A model generated the notes under the pieces. That model searched no databases. It worked only from the letters and a program-made list of their open reading frames with translations, and was not told the DNA's origin. A stretch of DNA of 64,000 bases from Calliopsis andreniformis (Eukaryota > Arthropoda > Insecta > Hymenoptera > Andrenidae), in the NCBI RefSeq assembly GCF_051401765.1, contig NW_027480422.1:17998001-18062000 (forward strand), given 5' to 3'. Each line of letters begins with the position of its first letter. Within the stretch, counting starts at the first letter, position 1. The position numbers and the translations under genes are program-made. Positions 38,061 through 50,450 of this stretch are shown piece by piece.

Positions 38061-39770
38061 AAATACAAAATAAATACAACAGTTTTTCCATCGTATAAAA
38101 TGAATAATTGCAACCAGTGTGAAAGTAATGGTCATTTCTACGTTCCGGGCAACCTAGGCTTGACTCTAGGGCGTTGCTCCACCAGATCCAATAGGTAGGG
38201 CCTAAGAAGTCAACGCCAGAAGCATATAACAAAATAAAAATACAACAGTTTTTCCATCGTATAGCATGAATAATTGCAACCACAGTGAACGTAGTGGTCA
38301 TTTCTACGTTCCGCGCAACCTAGGCTTCACCCCTGGGCGTTGCTCCACCAGATCCAATAGTTAGGACCTAAGAAGTCAGCGCCAGAAGCATAAAATACAA
38401 AATAGATACAACAGTTTTTCCATCGGATATAATGTATATTTGCAAACAGTGTGAAAGTAAAGGTCATTTCTACGTTCCGAGCAACCTAGGCTTAACTGTA
38501 GGGCGTTTCTCCACCAGATCGCATAGTTAGGGCCTAAGAAGTCAACGCCAGAAGCATAAAATACACTATAAGTACAACAGCTTTTCCATCGTACATAATG
38601 TATATTTGCAGACAGTGTGAAAGTAAAGGTCATTTGTACGTTCCGGGCAACCTAGGCTTAACTGTAGGGCGTTGCTCCACCAGATCGCATAGTTAGGGAC
38701 TTAGTATTTAACGCCAGAAGCATAAAATACAATAGAAATGCAACAGTTTTTCCATCGTATAACAGGAATAATTGCAACCAGCGTGAAAGATATGGTCATT
38801 TCTACGATCCAGGCAACCTAGGCTTCACGCCAGGGCGTTGCTGCACCACATCGAATAGCTACGGCCTTAGAAGTCAACGCCAGAAGGTTAAAATACAATA
38901 TAAATACAACAGATTGTCCATCGTATAACAGGAGTAATTGCAACCAGAGTGAAAGTAATGGTCATTTCTACGTTCCGGGCAACCTACGCTTCACTCCAGG
39001 GCGTTGCTGCACCACATCGAATAGCTACGCCCTTAGAAGTCAACGCCAGAAGGTTAAAATACAGTATAAAAACAACAGATTTTCCATCGTATAATATGAA
39101 TAATTGCAATCAGTATGAAAGTTATGGCCATTTCTACGTTCCGGTCAACCTGGGCTTCACCAGAGGGCGTTCCGCCACCAGATCCAATAGTTAGGACCTA
39201 TGAAGTCAACGCCAGAAGCATAAAATTCAAAATAGATACAACAGTTTTTCCATCGTATAACAGGAATAATTGCAACCAGTGTGAAAGTGATGGTCATTTC
39301 TACGTTCCGTGCAACCTAGGCTTCACTCTAGGGCGTTCTTCAACCAGATCGATTAGTTAGGGCTTAGGAAGTCAACGCCAGAAGCATAAACTGCAATATA
39401 AATGCAACAGTTTTTCCTTTGTATAAAATGAATAATTGCAAACAGTGTGCAAGTAATGGTTACTTCTACGTTCGGGGCAACGTAGGCTTCACTCTAGAGC
39501 GTTGCTCCATCACATCGAATAGCTACTGCCTTAGGAGTCAACGCCAGAGACATTACATACAATATAAGTACAACAGTTTTTCCATCGTATAAAACGAATA
39601 ATTGCAATCAGTATGAAGGTCATGGTCATTTCTACGTTCCGGGCAACATAGCCTTCACCCTAGGCGTTGCTCCACCAGATCCAATAGTTAGGGCCTAAGA
39701 AGTCAGCGACAGAAGCATAAAGTACAATAAAAATCCAACAGGTTGTCCATCGTATAACAGGAATAATTGC
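38061..39770 (+). repeat. Transition from HOR E to HOR F
   Basis: About ten monomers. Two monomers with AATGTATATTTGCA lie next to each other (about 38430 and 38605). A pair with GAAGGTTAAAATAC (about 38885 and 39050) resembles the GAAGGTTAAAATAC monomer of HOR F. The part 38310-38535 matches about 51748-51973. No gene is visible. Confidence 0.78.
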
Positions 39771-42591
39771 AATGAGTATGAAAGTTATGGTCATTTCTAC
39801 GTTCCGGGCAACCTAGGCTTCACCCGAGGGCGTTGCTCCACAAGATCCAATAGTTAGTACCTAAGAACTCAACTACAGAAGCATAAAATACAAAATAGAT
39901 ACAACAGTTTTTCCATCGTATAACAGGAATAATTGCAACCAGTGTGAAAGATATGGTCATTTCTGCGTTGCGGGCATCCCAGGCTTCACTCTTGGGCATT
40001 GCTCCCCCACATCGAATAGCTACGGCCTTAGAAGTCAACGCCATAACTATAAAAAACAGTATAAATACAACAGTTTTTCCATCGTATAACAGGAATAATT
40101 GCAACCAGTGTGTAAGATATGGTAATTTTTACGTTCCGGGCAACATAGGCTTCACTCTAGGGCGTTTTTCGACCACATCGAATAGCTATGGCCTTAGAAG
40201 TCAACGACAGAGGCATAAAATGCAAAATAAATACAACAGTTTTTCCATCGTATAACAAGAATAATTGCAACCAGCGTGAAAGTAATGATCATTTCGACGT
40301 TTCGGGCATCCTAGACTTATCTCTGAGGCATTGCTCCACCAGATCGAAGAGTTAGGATCTTAGAAATAAACGCCAGAAGCATAAAATACAAAATAAATAC
40401 AACAGTTTTTCCATCGTATAAAATGAATAATTGCAACCAGTGTGAAAGTAATGGTCATTTCTACGTTCCGGGCAACCTAGGCTTCACTATTGGGCGTTGC
40501 TCCGCCAGGTCCAATAGTTAGGACCCAAGAAGTCAGCGCCAGAAGCATAAACTGCAATATAAATGCAACAGTTTTTCCATTGCATAAAACGAATGATTGC
40601 AAACAGTGTGAAAGTTATGGTCATTTCTACTTTCCGGGCAACCTAGGCTTAACTCCAGGGCGTTGCTCCACCAGATCAAATAGATCGAGACTTTGTATAC
40701 AACGCCAGAAGCATAAAATACAATAAAAATGCAACAGTTTTTCCATTGTATGACAGGAATAATTGCAACCAGTGTGAAAGTGATGGTCATTTCTACGTTC
40801 CTGCCACCCTAGGCTTCACTCTAGGGCGTTGTTCCACCAGAACGCATAGTTCGGGACTTAGAATTTATCGCCAGAAGCATAAAATACAATAAAAACGCAA
40901 CACTTTTTCCATCGTATAACAGGAATAATTGCAACCAGTGTGAAAGTGATGGTCATTTCTACGTTCCGGGCAACCTAGGCTTCACTCTAGGGCGTTCTTC
41001 AACCAGATCGATTAGTTAGGACCCAAGAAGTCAGCGCCAGAAGCATAAAATACAAAATAGATACAACAGTTTTTCCATCGTATAGCATGAATAATTGCAA
41101 CCAGAGTGAAAGTAATGGTCATTTCTACGTTTCGGGCGACCTAGGCTTCACTCTAGGGCGTTGCTCCACCATATCGAATAGCTAGGGCCTTAGAAGTCAA
41201 TGCCAGAAGCATAAAATAAAATAAAGATAGAGCAGTTATTCCATCGTATAACAGGAATAATTACAACCAGTGCGAAAGAAATGGGCATTTCTACGTTCCG
41301 TGCAACCTAGCCTTCACTCTAGGGCGTTGCTCCACCAGGTCGAACAGTTGTGGCCTTAGAAAACAACTCCACACGCATAAATTACAATAAAAATACAACA
41401 GTTTTACCATCGTATAACTGGCATAATTGCAACCAGTCTGAAAGATATGGTCATTTCTACGTTCCGGGCAACCCAGGCTTCACTCTAGGCCGTTGGTCCA
41501 CCACATCCAATAGTTAGGGCTTAGGAAGTCAACGCCAGAAGCACCAAATACAAAATAAATACAACAGGTTTTCCATCGTATAAAACGAATAATTGCAACC
41601 AGTGTGAAAGTAATGGCCATTTCTACGTTCCGGGCAACCTAGGCTTCACTCTAGGGCGTTGCTACACCAGAACGCATAGTTCGGGACTTAGAATTTATCG
41701 CCAGAAGCATAAAATACAATAAAAACGCTACACTTTTTCCATCGTATAACTGGAATAATTGCAACCAGTGTGAAGGTACAGGTCATTTCTACGTTCCGGG
41801 CAACCTAGGTTTCGCTCTAGGGCGTTGCTCCGCCAGATCGAATAGCTAGGGACTTAGAAGTCAACGCCAGGAGCATAAATTACAATAAAAATACAACAGT
41901 TTTTCCATCGTATAACAGGAATAATTGCAACCAGTGTGAAAGGTATGGTCATTTCTACGTTCGGGGCAACCTAGGCTTCACTCTAGGGCGTTCTTCCACC
42001 AGATCGAATAGTTAGGGCCTAACAAGTCAACGCCAGAAGCATAAACTGCAATATAAATGCAACAGTTTTTCCATTGTATAAAATGAATAATTGCAAACAG
42101 TGTGGAAGTAATGGTTACTTCTACGTTCGGGGCAACCTAGGCTTCACTCTAGGGCGTTGCTCCACCACATCGAATAGCTACGGCCTTGGGAGTCAACGCC
42201 AGAGGCATTACATACAATATAAGTACGACAGATTTTCCATCGTATAAAACGAATAATTGCAGTCAGTATGAAGGTTATGGTCATTTCTACGTTCCGGGCA
42301 ACATAGCCTTCACCCTAGGCGTTGCTCCACCAGATCCAATAGTTAGGGCCTAAGAAGTCAACGCCAGAAGCATAAAGTACAATAAAAATCTAACAGTTTG
42401 CCCATCGTATAACAGGAATAACTGCAACCAGTGTGAAAGTAATGGTCATTTCAACGATACGGGCAACCTAGGCTTCACTCTTGGGCGTTGCTGCTCCACA
42501 TGGAATAGCTGCGGCCTTACAAGTCAACGCCAGAAGGTTAAAATACAATATAAATACAACAGCTTTTCCATCGTATAAAACGAATAATTGC
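39771..42591 (+). repeat. 17-monomer HOR F, copy 1 (2,821 bp)
   Basis: The mark AATGAGTATGAAAG starts at 39771, 42592, 45413, 47403 and 50057, giving spacings of 2,821, 2,821, 1,990 and 2,654. The full length is 17 x 166 - 1, and the single lost base is in CACCCTAGGCGTTGC. Copies 1 and 2 look almost identical; frames of 103 and 78 codons at 39944 and 40490 recur without any amino-acid change at 42765 and 43311. This is among the youngest amplifications in the window. Confidence 0.94.
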
Positions 42592-45412
42592 AATGAGTAT
42601 GAAAGTTATGGTCATTTCTACGTTCCGGGCAACCTAGGCTTCACCCGAGGGCGTTGCTCCACCAGATCCAATAGTTAGTACCTAAGAACTCAACTACAGA
42701 AGCATAAAATACAAAATAGATACAACAGTTTTTCCATCGTATAACAGGAATAATTGCAACCAGTGTGAAAGATATGGTCATTTCTGCGTTGCGGGCATCC
42801 CAGGCTTCACTCTTGGGCATTGCTCCCCCACATCGAATAGCTACGGCCTTAGAAGTCAACGCCATAACTATAAAAAACAGTATAAATACAACAGTTTTTC
42901 CATCGTATAACAGGAATAATTGCAACCAGTGTGTAAGATATGGTAATTTTTACGTTCCGGGCAACATAGGCTTCACTCTAGGGCGTTTTTCGACCACATC
43001 GAATAGCTATGGCCTTAGAAGTCAACGACAGAGGCATAAAATGCAAAATAAATACAACAGTTTTTCCATCGTATAACAAGAATAATTGCAACCAGCGTGA
43101 AAGTAATGATCATTTCGACGTTTCGGGCATCCTAGACTTATCTCTGAGGCATTGCTCCACCAGATCGAAGAGTTAGGATCTTAGAAATAAACGCCAGAAG
43201 CATAAAATACAAAATAAATACAACAGTTTTTCCATCGTATAAAATGAATAATTGCAACCAGTGTGAAAGTAATGGTCATTTCTACGTTCCGGGCAACCTA
43301 GGCTTCACTATTGGGCGTTGCTCCGCCAGGTCCAATAGTTAGGACCCAAGAAGTCAGCGCCAGAAGCATAAACTGCAATATAAATGCAACAGTTTTTCCA
43401 TTGCATAAAACGAATGATTGCAAACAGTGTGAAAGTTATGGTCATTTCTACTTTCCGGGCAACCTAGGCTTAACTCCAGGGCGTTGCTCCACCAGATCAA
43501 ATAGATCGAGACTTTGTATACAACGCCAGAAGCATAAAATACAATAAAAATGCAACAGTTTTTCCATTGTATGACAGGAATAATTGCAACCAGTGTGAAA
43601 GTGATGGTCATTTCTACGTTCCTGCCACCCTAGGCTTCACTCTAGGGCGTTGTTCCACCAGAACGCATAGTTCGGGACTTAGAATTTATCGCCAGAAGCA
43701 TAAAATACAATAAAAACGCAACACTTTTTCCATCGTATAACAGGAATAATTGCAACCAGTGTGAAAGTGATGGTCATTTCTACGTTCCGGGCAACCTAGG
43801 CTTCACTCTAGGGCGTTCTTCAACCAGATCGATTAGTTAGGACCCAAGAAGTCAGCGCCAGAAGCATAAAATACAAAATAGATACAACAGTTTTTCCATC
43901 GTATAGCATGAATAATTGCAACCAGAGTGAAAGTAATGGTCATTTCTACGTTTCGGGCGACCTAGGCTTCACTCTAGGGCGTTGCTCCACCATATCGAAT
44001 AGCTAGGGCCTTAGAAGTCAATGCCAGAAGCATAAAATAAAATAAAGATAGAGCAGTTATTCCATCGTATAACAGGAATAATTACAACCAGTGCGAAAGA
44101 AATGGGCATTTCTACGTTCCGTGCAACCTAGCCTTCACTCTAGGGCGTTGCTCCACCAGGTCGAACAGTTGTGGCCTTAGAAAACAACTCCACACGCATA
44201 AATTACAATAAAAATACAACAGTTTTACCATCGTATAACTGGCATAATTGCAACCAGTCTGAAAGATATGGTCATTTCTACGTTCCGGGCAACCCAGGCT
44301 TCACTCTAGGCCGTTGGTCCACCACATCCAATAGTTAGGGCTTAGGAAGTCAACGCCAGAAGCACCAAATACAAAATAAATACAACAGGTTTTCCATCGT
44401 ATAAAACGAATAATTGCAACCAGTGTGAAAGTAATGGCCATTTCTACGTTCCGGGCAACCTAGGCTTCACTCTAGGGCGTTGCTACACCAGAACGCATAG
44501 TTCGGGACTTAGAATTTATCGCCAGAAGCATAAAATACAATAAAAACGCTACACTTTTTCCATCGTATAACTGGAATAATTGCAACCAGTGTGAAGGTAC
44601 AGGTCATTTCTACGTTCCGGGCAACCTAGGTTTCGCTCTAGGGCGTTGCTCCGCCAGATCGAATAGCTAGGGACTTAGAAGTCAACGCCAGGAGCATAAA
44701 TTACAATAAAAATACAACAGTTTTTCCATCGTATAACAGGAATAATTGCAACCAGTGTGAAAGGTATGGTCATTTCTACGTTCGGGGCAACCTAGGCTTC
44801 ACTCTAGGGCGTTCTTCCACCAGATCGAATAGTTAGGGCCTAACAAGTCAACGCCAGAAGCATAAACGGCAATATAAATGCAACAGTTTTTCCATTGTAT
44901 AAAATGAATAATTGCAAACAGTGTGGAAGTAATGGTTACTTCTACGTTCGGGGCAACCTAGGCTTCACTCTAGGGCGTTGCTCCACCACATCGAATAGCT
45001 ACGGCCTTGGGAGTCAACGCCAGAGGCATTACATACAATATAAGTACGACAGATTTTCCATCGTATAAAACGAATAATTGCAGTCAGTATGAAGGTTATG
45101 GTCATTTCTACGTTCCGGGCAACATAGCCTTCACCCTAGGCGTTGCTCCACCAGATCCAATAGTTAGGGCCTAAGAAGTCAACGCCAGAAGCATAAAGTA
45201 CAATAAAAATCTAACAGTTTGCCCATCGTATAACAGGAATAACTGCAACCAGTGTGAAAGTAATGGTCATTTCAACGATACGGGCAACCTAGGCTTCACT
45301 CTTGGGCGTTGCTGCTCCACATGGAATAGCTGCGGCCTTACAAGTCAACGCCAGAAGGTTAAAATACAATATAAATACAACAGCTTTTCCATCGTATAAA
45401 ACGAATAATTGC
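42592..45412 (+). repeat. 17-monomer HOR F, copy 2 (2,821 bp)
   Basis: Complete copy. I noted few single-base differences from copy 1, such as CTCCACCAG versus CTCCACAAG near 42658, and GCATAAACGGC near 44862 where the other copies have GCATAAACTGC. Confidence 0.94.
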
Positions 45413-47402
45413 AATGAGTATGAAAGTTATGGTCATTTCTACGTTCCGGGCAACCTAGGCTTCACCCGAGGGCGTTGCTCCACCAGATCCAATAGTTAGT
45501 ACCTAAGAACTCAACTACAGAAGCATGAAATACAAAATAGATACAACAGTTTTTCCATCGTATAACAGGAATCATTGCACCAGTGTGAAAGATATGGTCA
45601 TTTCTGCGTTGCGGGCATCCCAGGCTTCACTCTTGGGCATTGCTCCCCCACATCGAATAGCTACGGCCTTAGAAGTCAACGCCATAACTATAAAAAACAG
45701 TATAAATACAACAGTTTTTCCATCGTATAAAACGAATAATTGGAACCAGTGTGAAAGTAATGGTCATTTCTACGTTCCGGGCAACCTGGGCTTCACTCTA
45801 GGGCGTTCTTCAACCAGATCGATTAGTTAGGACCCAAGAAGTCAGCGCCAGAAGCATAAAATACAAAATAGATACAACAGTTTTTCCATCGTATAGCATG
45901 AATACTTGCAACCAGAGTGAAAGTAATGGTCATTTCTACGTTTCGGGCGACCTAGGCTTCACTCTAGGGCGTTGCTCCACCATATCGAATAGCTAGGGCC
46001 TTAGAAGTCAATGCCAGAAGCATAAAATAAAATAAAGATAGAGCAGTTATTCCATCGTATAACAGGAATAATTACAACCAGTGCGAAAGAAATGGGCATT
46101 TCTACGTTCCGTGCAACCTAGCCTTCACTCTAGGGCGTTGCTCCACCAGGTCGAACAGTTGTGGCCTTAGAAAACAACTCCACCCGCATAAATTACAATA
46201 AAAATACAACAGTTTTACCATCGTATAACTGGCATAATTGCAACCAGTCTGAAAGATATGGTCATTTCTACGTTCCGGGCAACCCAGGCTTCACTCTAGG
46301 CCGTTGGTCCACCACATCCAATAGTTAGGGCTTAGGAAGTCAACGCCAGAAGCACCAAATACAAAATAAATACAACAGGTTTTCCATCGTATAAAACGAA
46401 TAATTGCAACCAGTGTGAAAGTAATGGCCATTTCTACGTTCCGGGCAACCTAGGCTTCACTCTAGGGCGTTGCTACACCAGAACGCATAGTTCGGGACTT
46501 AGAATTTATCGCCAGAAGCATAAAATACAATAAAAACGCTACACTTTTTCCATCGTATAACTGGAATAATTGCAACCAGTGTGAAGGTACAGGTCATTTC
46601 TACGTTCCGGGCAACCTAGGTTTCGCTCTAGGGCGTTGCTCCGCCAGATCGAATAGCTAGGGACTTAGAAGTCAACGCCAGGAGCATAAATTACAATAAA
46701 AATACAACAGTTTTTCCGTCGTATAACAGGAATAATTGCAACCAGTGTGAAAGGTATGGTCATTTCTACGTTCGGGGCAACCTAGGCTTCACTCTAGGGC
46801 GTTCTTCCACCAGATCGAATAGTTAGGGCCTAACAAGTCAACGCCAGAAGCATAAACTGCAATATAAATGCAACAGTTTTTCCATTGTATAAAATGAATA
46901 ATTGCAAACAGTGTGGAAGTAATGGTTACTTCTACGTTCGGGGCAACCTAGGCTTCACTCTAGGGCGTTGCTCCACCACATCGAATAGCTACGGCCTTGG
47001 GAGTCAACGCCAGAGGCATTACATACAATATAAGTACGACAGATTTTCCATCGTATAAAACGAATAATTGCAGTCAGTATGAAGGTTATGGTCATTTCTA
47101 CGTTCCGGGCAACATAGCCTTCACCCTAGGCGTTGCTCCACCAGATCCAATAGTTAGGGCCTAAGAAGTCAACGCCAGAAGCATAAAGTACAATAAAAAT
47201 CTAACAGTTTGCCCATCGTATAACAGGAATAACTGCAACCAGTGTGAAAGTAATGGTCATTTCAACGATACGGGCAACCTAGGCTTCACTCTTGGGCGTT
47301 GCTGCTCCACATGGAATAGCTGCGGCCTTACAAGTCAACGCCAGAAGGTTAAAATACAATATAAATACAACAGCTTTTCCATCGTATAAAACGAATAATT
47401 GC
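45413..47402 (+). repeat. HOR F, copy 3, five monomers deleted (1,990 bp)
   Basis: Length is 12 x 166 - 2. It begins like the others, then at about 45720-45830 a chimeric monomer with ATTGGAACCAG and CCTGGGCTTC leads into GGCGTTCTTCAACCAG, skipping five monomers present in copy 2 (about 42900-43730). It also carries two derived changes shared with copies 4 and 5: AAGCATGAAATAC, and a base loss giving GAATCATTGCACCAG. Confidence 0.92.
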
Positions 47403-50056
47403 AATGAGTATGAAAGTTATGGTCATTTCTACGTTCCGGGCAACCTAGGCTTCACCCGAGGGCGTTGCTCCACCAGATCCAATAGTTAGTACCTAAGAAC
47501 TCAACTACAGAAGCATGAAATACAAAATAGATACAACAGTTTTTCCATCGTATAACAGGAATCATTGCACCAGTGTGAAAGATATGGTCATTTCTGCGTT
47601 GCGGGCATCCCAGGCTTCACTCTTGGGCATTGCTCCCCCACATCGAATAGCTACGGCCTTAGAAGTCAACGCCATAACTATAAAAAACAGTATAAATACA
47701 ACAGTTTTTCCATCGTATAACAGGAATAATTGCAACCAGTGTGTAAGATATGGTAATTTTTACGTTCCGGGCAACATAGGCTTCACTCTAGGGCGTTTTT
47801 CGACCACATCGAATAGCTATGGCCTTAGAAGTCAACGACAGAGGCATAAAATGCAAAATAAATACAACAGTTTTTCCATCGTATAACAAGAATAATTGCA
47901 ACCAGCGTGAAAGTAATGATCATTTCGACGTTTCGGGCATCCTAGACTTATCTCTGAGGCATTGCTCCACCAGATCGAAGAGTTAGGATCTTAGAAATAA
48001 ACGCCAGAAGCATAAAATACAAAATAAATACAACAGTTTTTCCATCGTATAAAATGAATAATTGCAACCAGTGTGAAAGTAATGGTCATTTCTACGTTCC
48101 GGGCAACCTAGGCTTCACTATTGGGCGTTGCTCCGCCAGGTCCAATAGTTAGGACCCAAGAAGTCAGCGCCAGAAGCATAAACTGCAATATAAATGCAAC
48201 AGTTTTTCCATTGCATAAAACGAATGATTGCAAACAGTGTGAAAGTTATGGTCATTTCTACTTTCCGGGCAACCTAGGCTTAACTCCAGGGCGTTGCTCC
48301 ACCAGATCAAATAGATCGAGACTTTGTATACAACGCCAGAAGCATAAAATACAATAAAAATGCAACAGTTTTTCCATTGTATGACAGGAATAATTGCAAC
48401 CAGTGTGAAAGTGATGGTCATTTCTACGTTCCTGCCACCCTAGGCTTCACTCTAGGGCGTTGTTCCACCAGAACGCATAGTTCGGGACTTAGAATTTATC
48501 GCCAGAAGCATAAAATACAATAAAAACGCAACACTTTTTCCATCGTATAACAGGAATAATTGCAACCAGTGTGAAAGTGATGGTCATTTCTACGTTCCGG
48601 GCAACCTAGGCTTCACTCTAGGGCGTTCTTCAACCAGATCGATTAGTTAGGGCCTTAGAAGTCAATGCCAGAAGCATAAAATAAAATAAAGATAGAGCAG
48701 TTATTCCATCGTATAACAGGAATAATTACAACCAGTGCGAAAGAAATGGGCATTTCTACGTTCCGTGCAACCTAGCCTTCACTCTAGGGCGTTGCTCCAC
48801 CAGGTCGAACAGTTGTGGCCTTAGAAAACAACTCCACACGCATAAATTACAATAAAAATACAACAGTTTTACCATCGTATAACTGGCATAATTGCAACCA
48901 GTCTGAAAGATATGGTCATTTCTACGTTCCGGGCAACCCAGGCTTCACTCTAGGCCGTTGGTCCACCACATCCAATAGTTAGGGCTTAGGAAGTCAACGC
49001 CAGAAGCACCAAATACAAAATAAATACAACAGGTTTTCCATCGTATAAAACGAATAATTGCAACCAGTGTGAAAGTAATGGCCATTTCTACGTTCCGGGC
49101 AACCTAGGCTTCACTCTAGGGCGTTGCTACACCAGAACGCATAGTTCGGGACTTAGAATTTATCGCCAGAAGCATAAAATACAATAAAAACGCTACACTT
49201 TTTCCATCGTATAACTGGAATAATTGCAACCAGTGTGAAGGTACAGGTCATTTCTACGTTCCGGGCAACCTAGGTTTCGCTCTAGGGCGTTGCTCCGCCA
49301 GATCGAATAGCTAGGGACTTAGAAGTCAACGCCAGGAGCATAAATTACAATAAAAATACAACAGTTTTTCCATCGTATAACAGGAATAATTGCAACCAGT
49401 GTGAAAGGTATGGTCATTTCTACGTTCGGGGCAACCTAGGCTTCACTCTAGGGCGTTCTTCCACCAGATCGAATAGTTAGGGCCTAACAAGTCAACGCCA
49501 GAAGCATAAACTGCAATATAAATGCAACAGTTTTTCCATTGTATAAAATGAATAATTGCAAACAGTGTGGAAGTAATGGTTACTTCTACGTTCGGGGCAA
49601 CCTAGGCTTCACTCTAGGGCGTTGCTCCACCACATCGAATAGCTACGGCCTTGGGAGTCAACGCCAGAGGCATTACATACAATATAAGTACGACAGATTT
49701 TCCATCGTATAAAACGAATAATTGCAGTCAGTATGAAGGTTATGGTCATTTCTACGTTCCGGGCAACATAGCCTTCACCCTAGGCGTTGCTCCACCAGAT
49801 CCAATAGTTAGGGCCTAAGAAGTCAACGCCAGAAGCATAAAGTACAATAAAAATCTAACAGTTTGCCCATCGTATAACAGGAATAACTGCAACCAGTGTG
49901 AAAGTAATGGTCATTTCAACGATACGGGCAACCTAGGCTTCACTCTTGGGCGTTGCTGCTCCACATGGAATAGCTGCGGCCTTACAAGTCAACGCCAGAA
50001 GGTTAAAATACAATATAAATACAACAGCTTTTCCATCGTATAAAACGAATAATTGC
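47403..50056 (+). repeat. HOR F, copy 4, one monomer deleted (2,654 bp)
   Basis: Length is 16 x 166 - 2. It is full in the part missing from copy 3 but lacks one monomer: after CGATTAGTTAGG near 48650 it goes straight to GCCTTAGAAGTCAATGCC, omitting the GGACCCAAGAAG monomer found at about 43840-44010 in copy 2. Copies 3 and 4 therefore have different, independent deletions. Confidence 0.92.
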
Positions 50057-50450
50057 AATGAGTATGAAAGTTATGGTCATTTCTACGTTCCGGGCAACCT
50101 AGGCTTCACCCGAGGGCGTTGCTCCACCAGATCCAATAGTTAGTACCTAAGAACTCAACTACAGAAGCATGAAATACAAAATAGATACAACAGTTTTTCC
50201 ATCGTATAACAGGAATCATTGCACCAGTGTGAAAGATATGGTCATTTCTGCGTTGCGGGCATCCCAGGCTTCACTCTTGGGCATTGCTCCCCCACATCGA
50301 ATAGCTACGGCCTTAGAAGTCAACGCCATAACTATAAAAAACAGTATAAATACAACAGTTTTTCCATCGTATAAAATGAATAATTGGAACCAGTGTGAAA
50401 GTAATGGTCATTTCTACGTTCCGGGCAACCTGGGCTTCACTCTAGGGCGT
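50057..50450 (+). repeat. HOR F, truncated copy 5 and array exit
   Basis: Follows copy 3 (offset 4,644) through ATTGGAACCAG and CCTGGGCTTCACTCTAGGG up to 50450, with one base change (AAAATG for AAAACG). It then departs: GGCGTTGTTCC here against GGCGTTCTTCAACC in copy 3. This is the right edge of HOR F. Confidence 0.88.

Noticed and set aside
30632..39770. Possible transposon or unique-sequence island in the less regular region between HORs
   Set aside because: Every 166 bp still contains the satellite anchors (TTTTTCC, GGTCATTTCTACG, GGGCAACCTAGG, GTCAACGCC). Only point changes and small indels are present.
17741..50450. Near-identical HOR copies as assembly artefacts
   Set aside because: They cannot be excluded from sequence alone. 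Copies carry private changes and different deletions (HOR F copies 3 and 4, HOR M copy 2, HOR B copy 2), which argues against simple duplication by the assembler.
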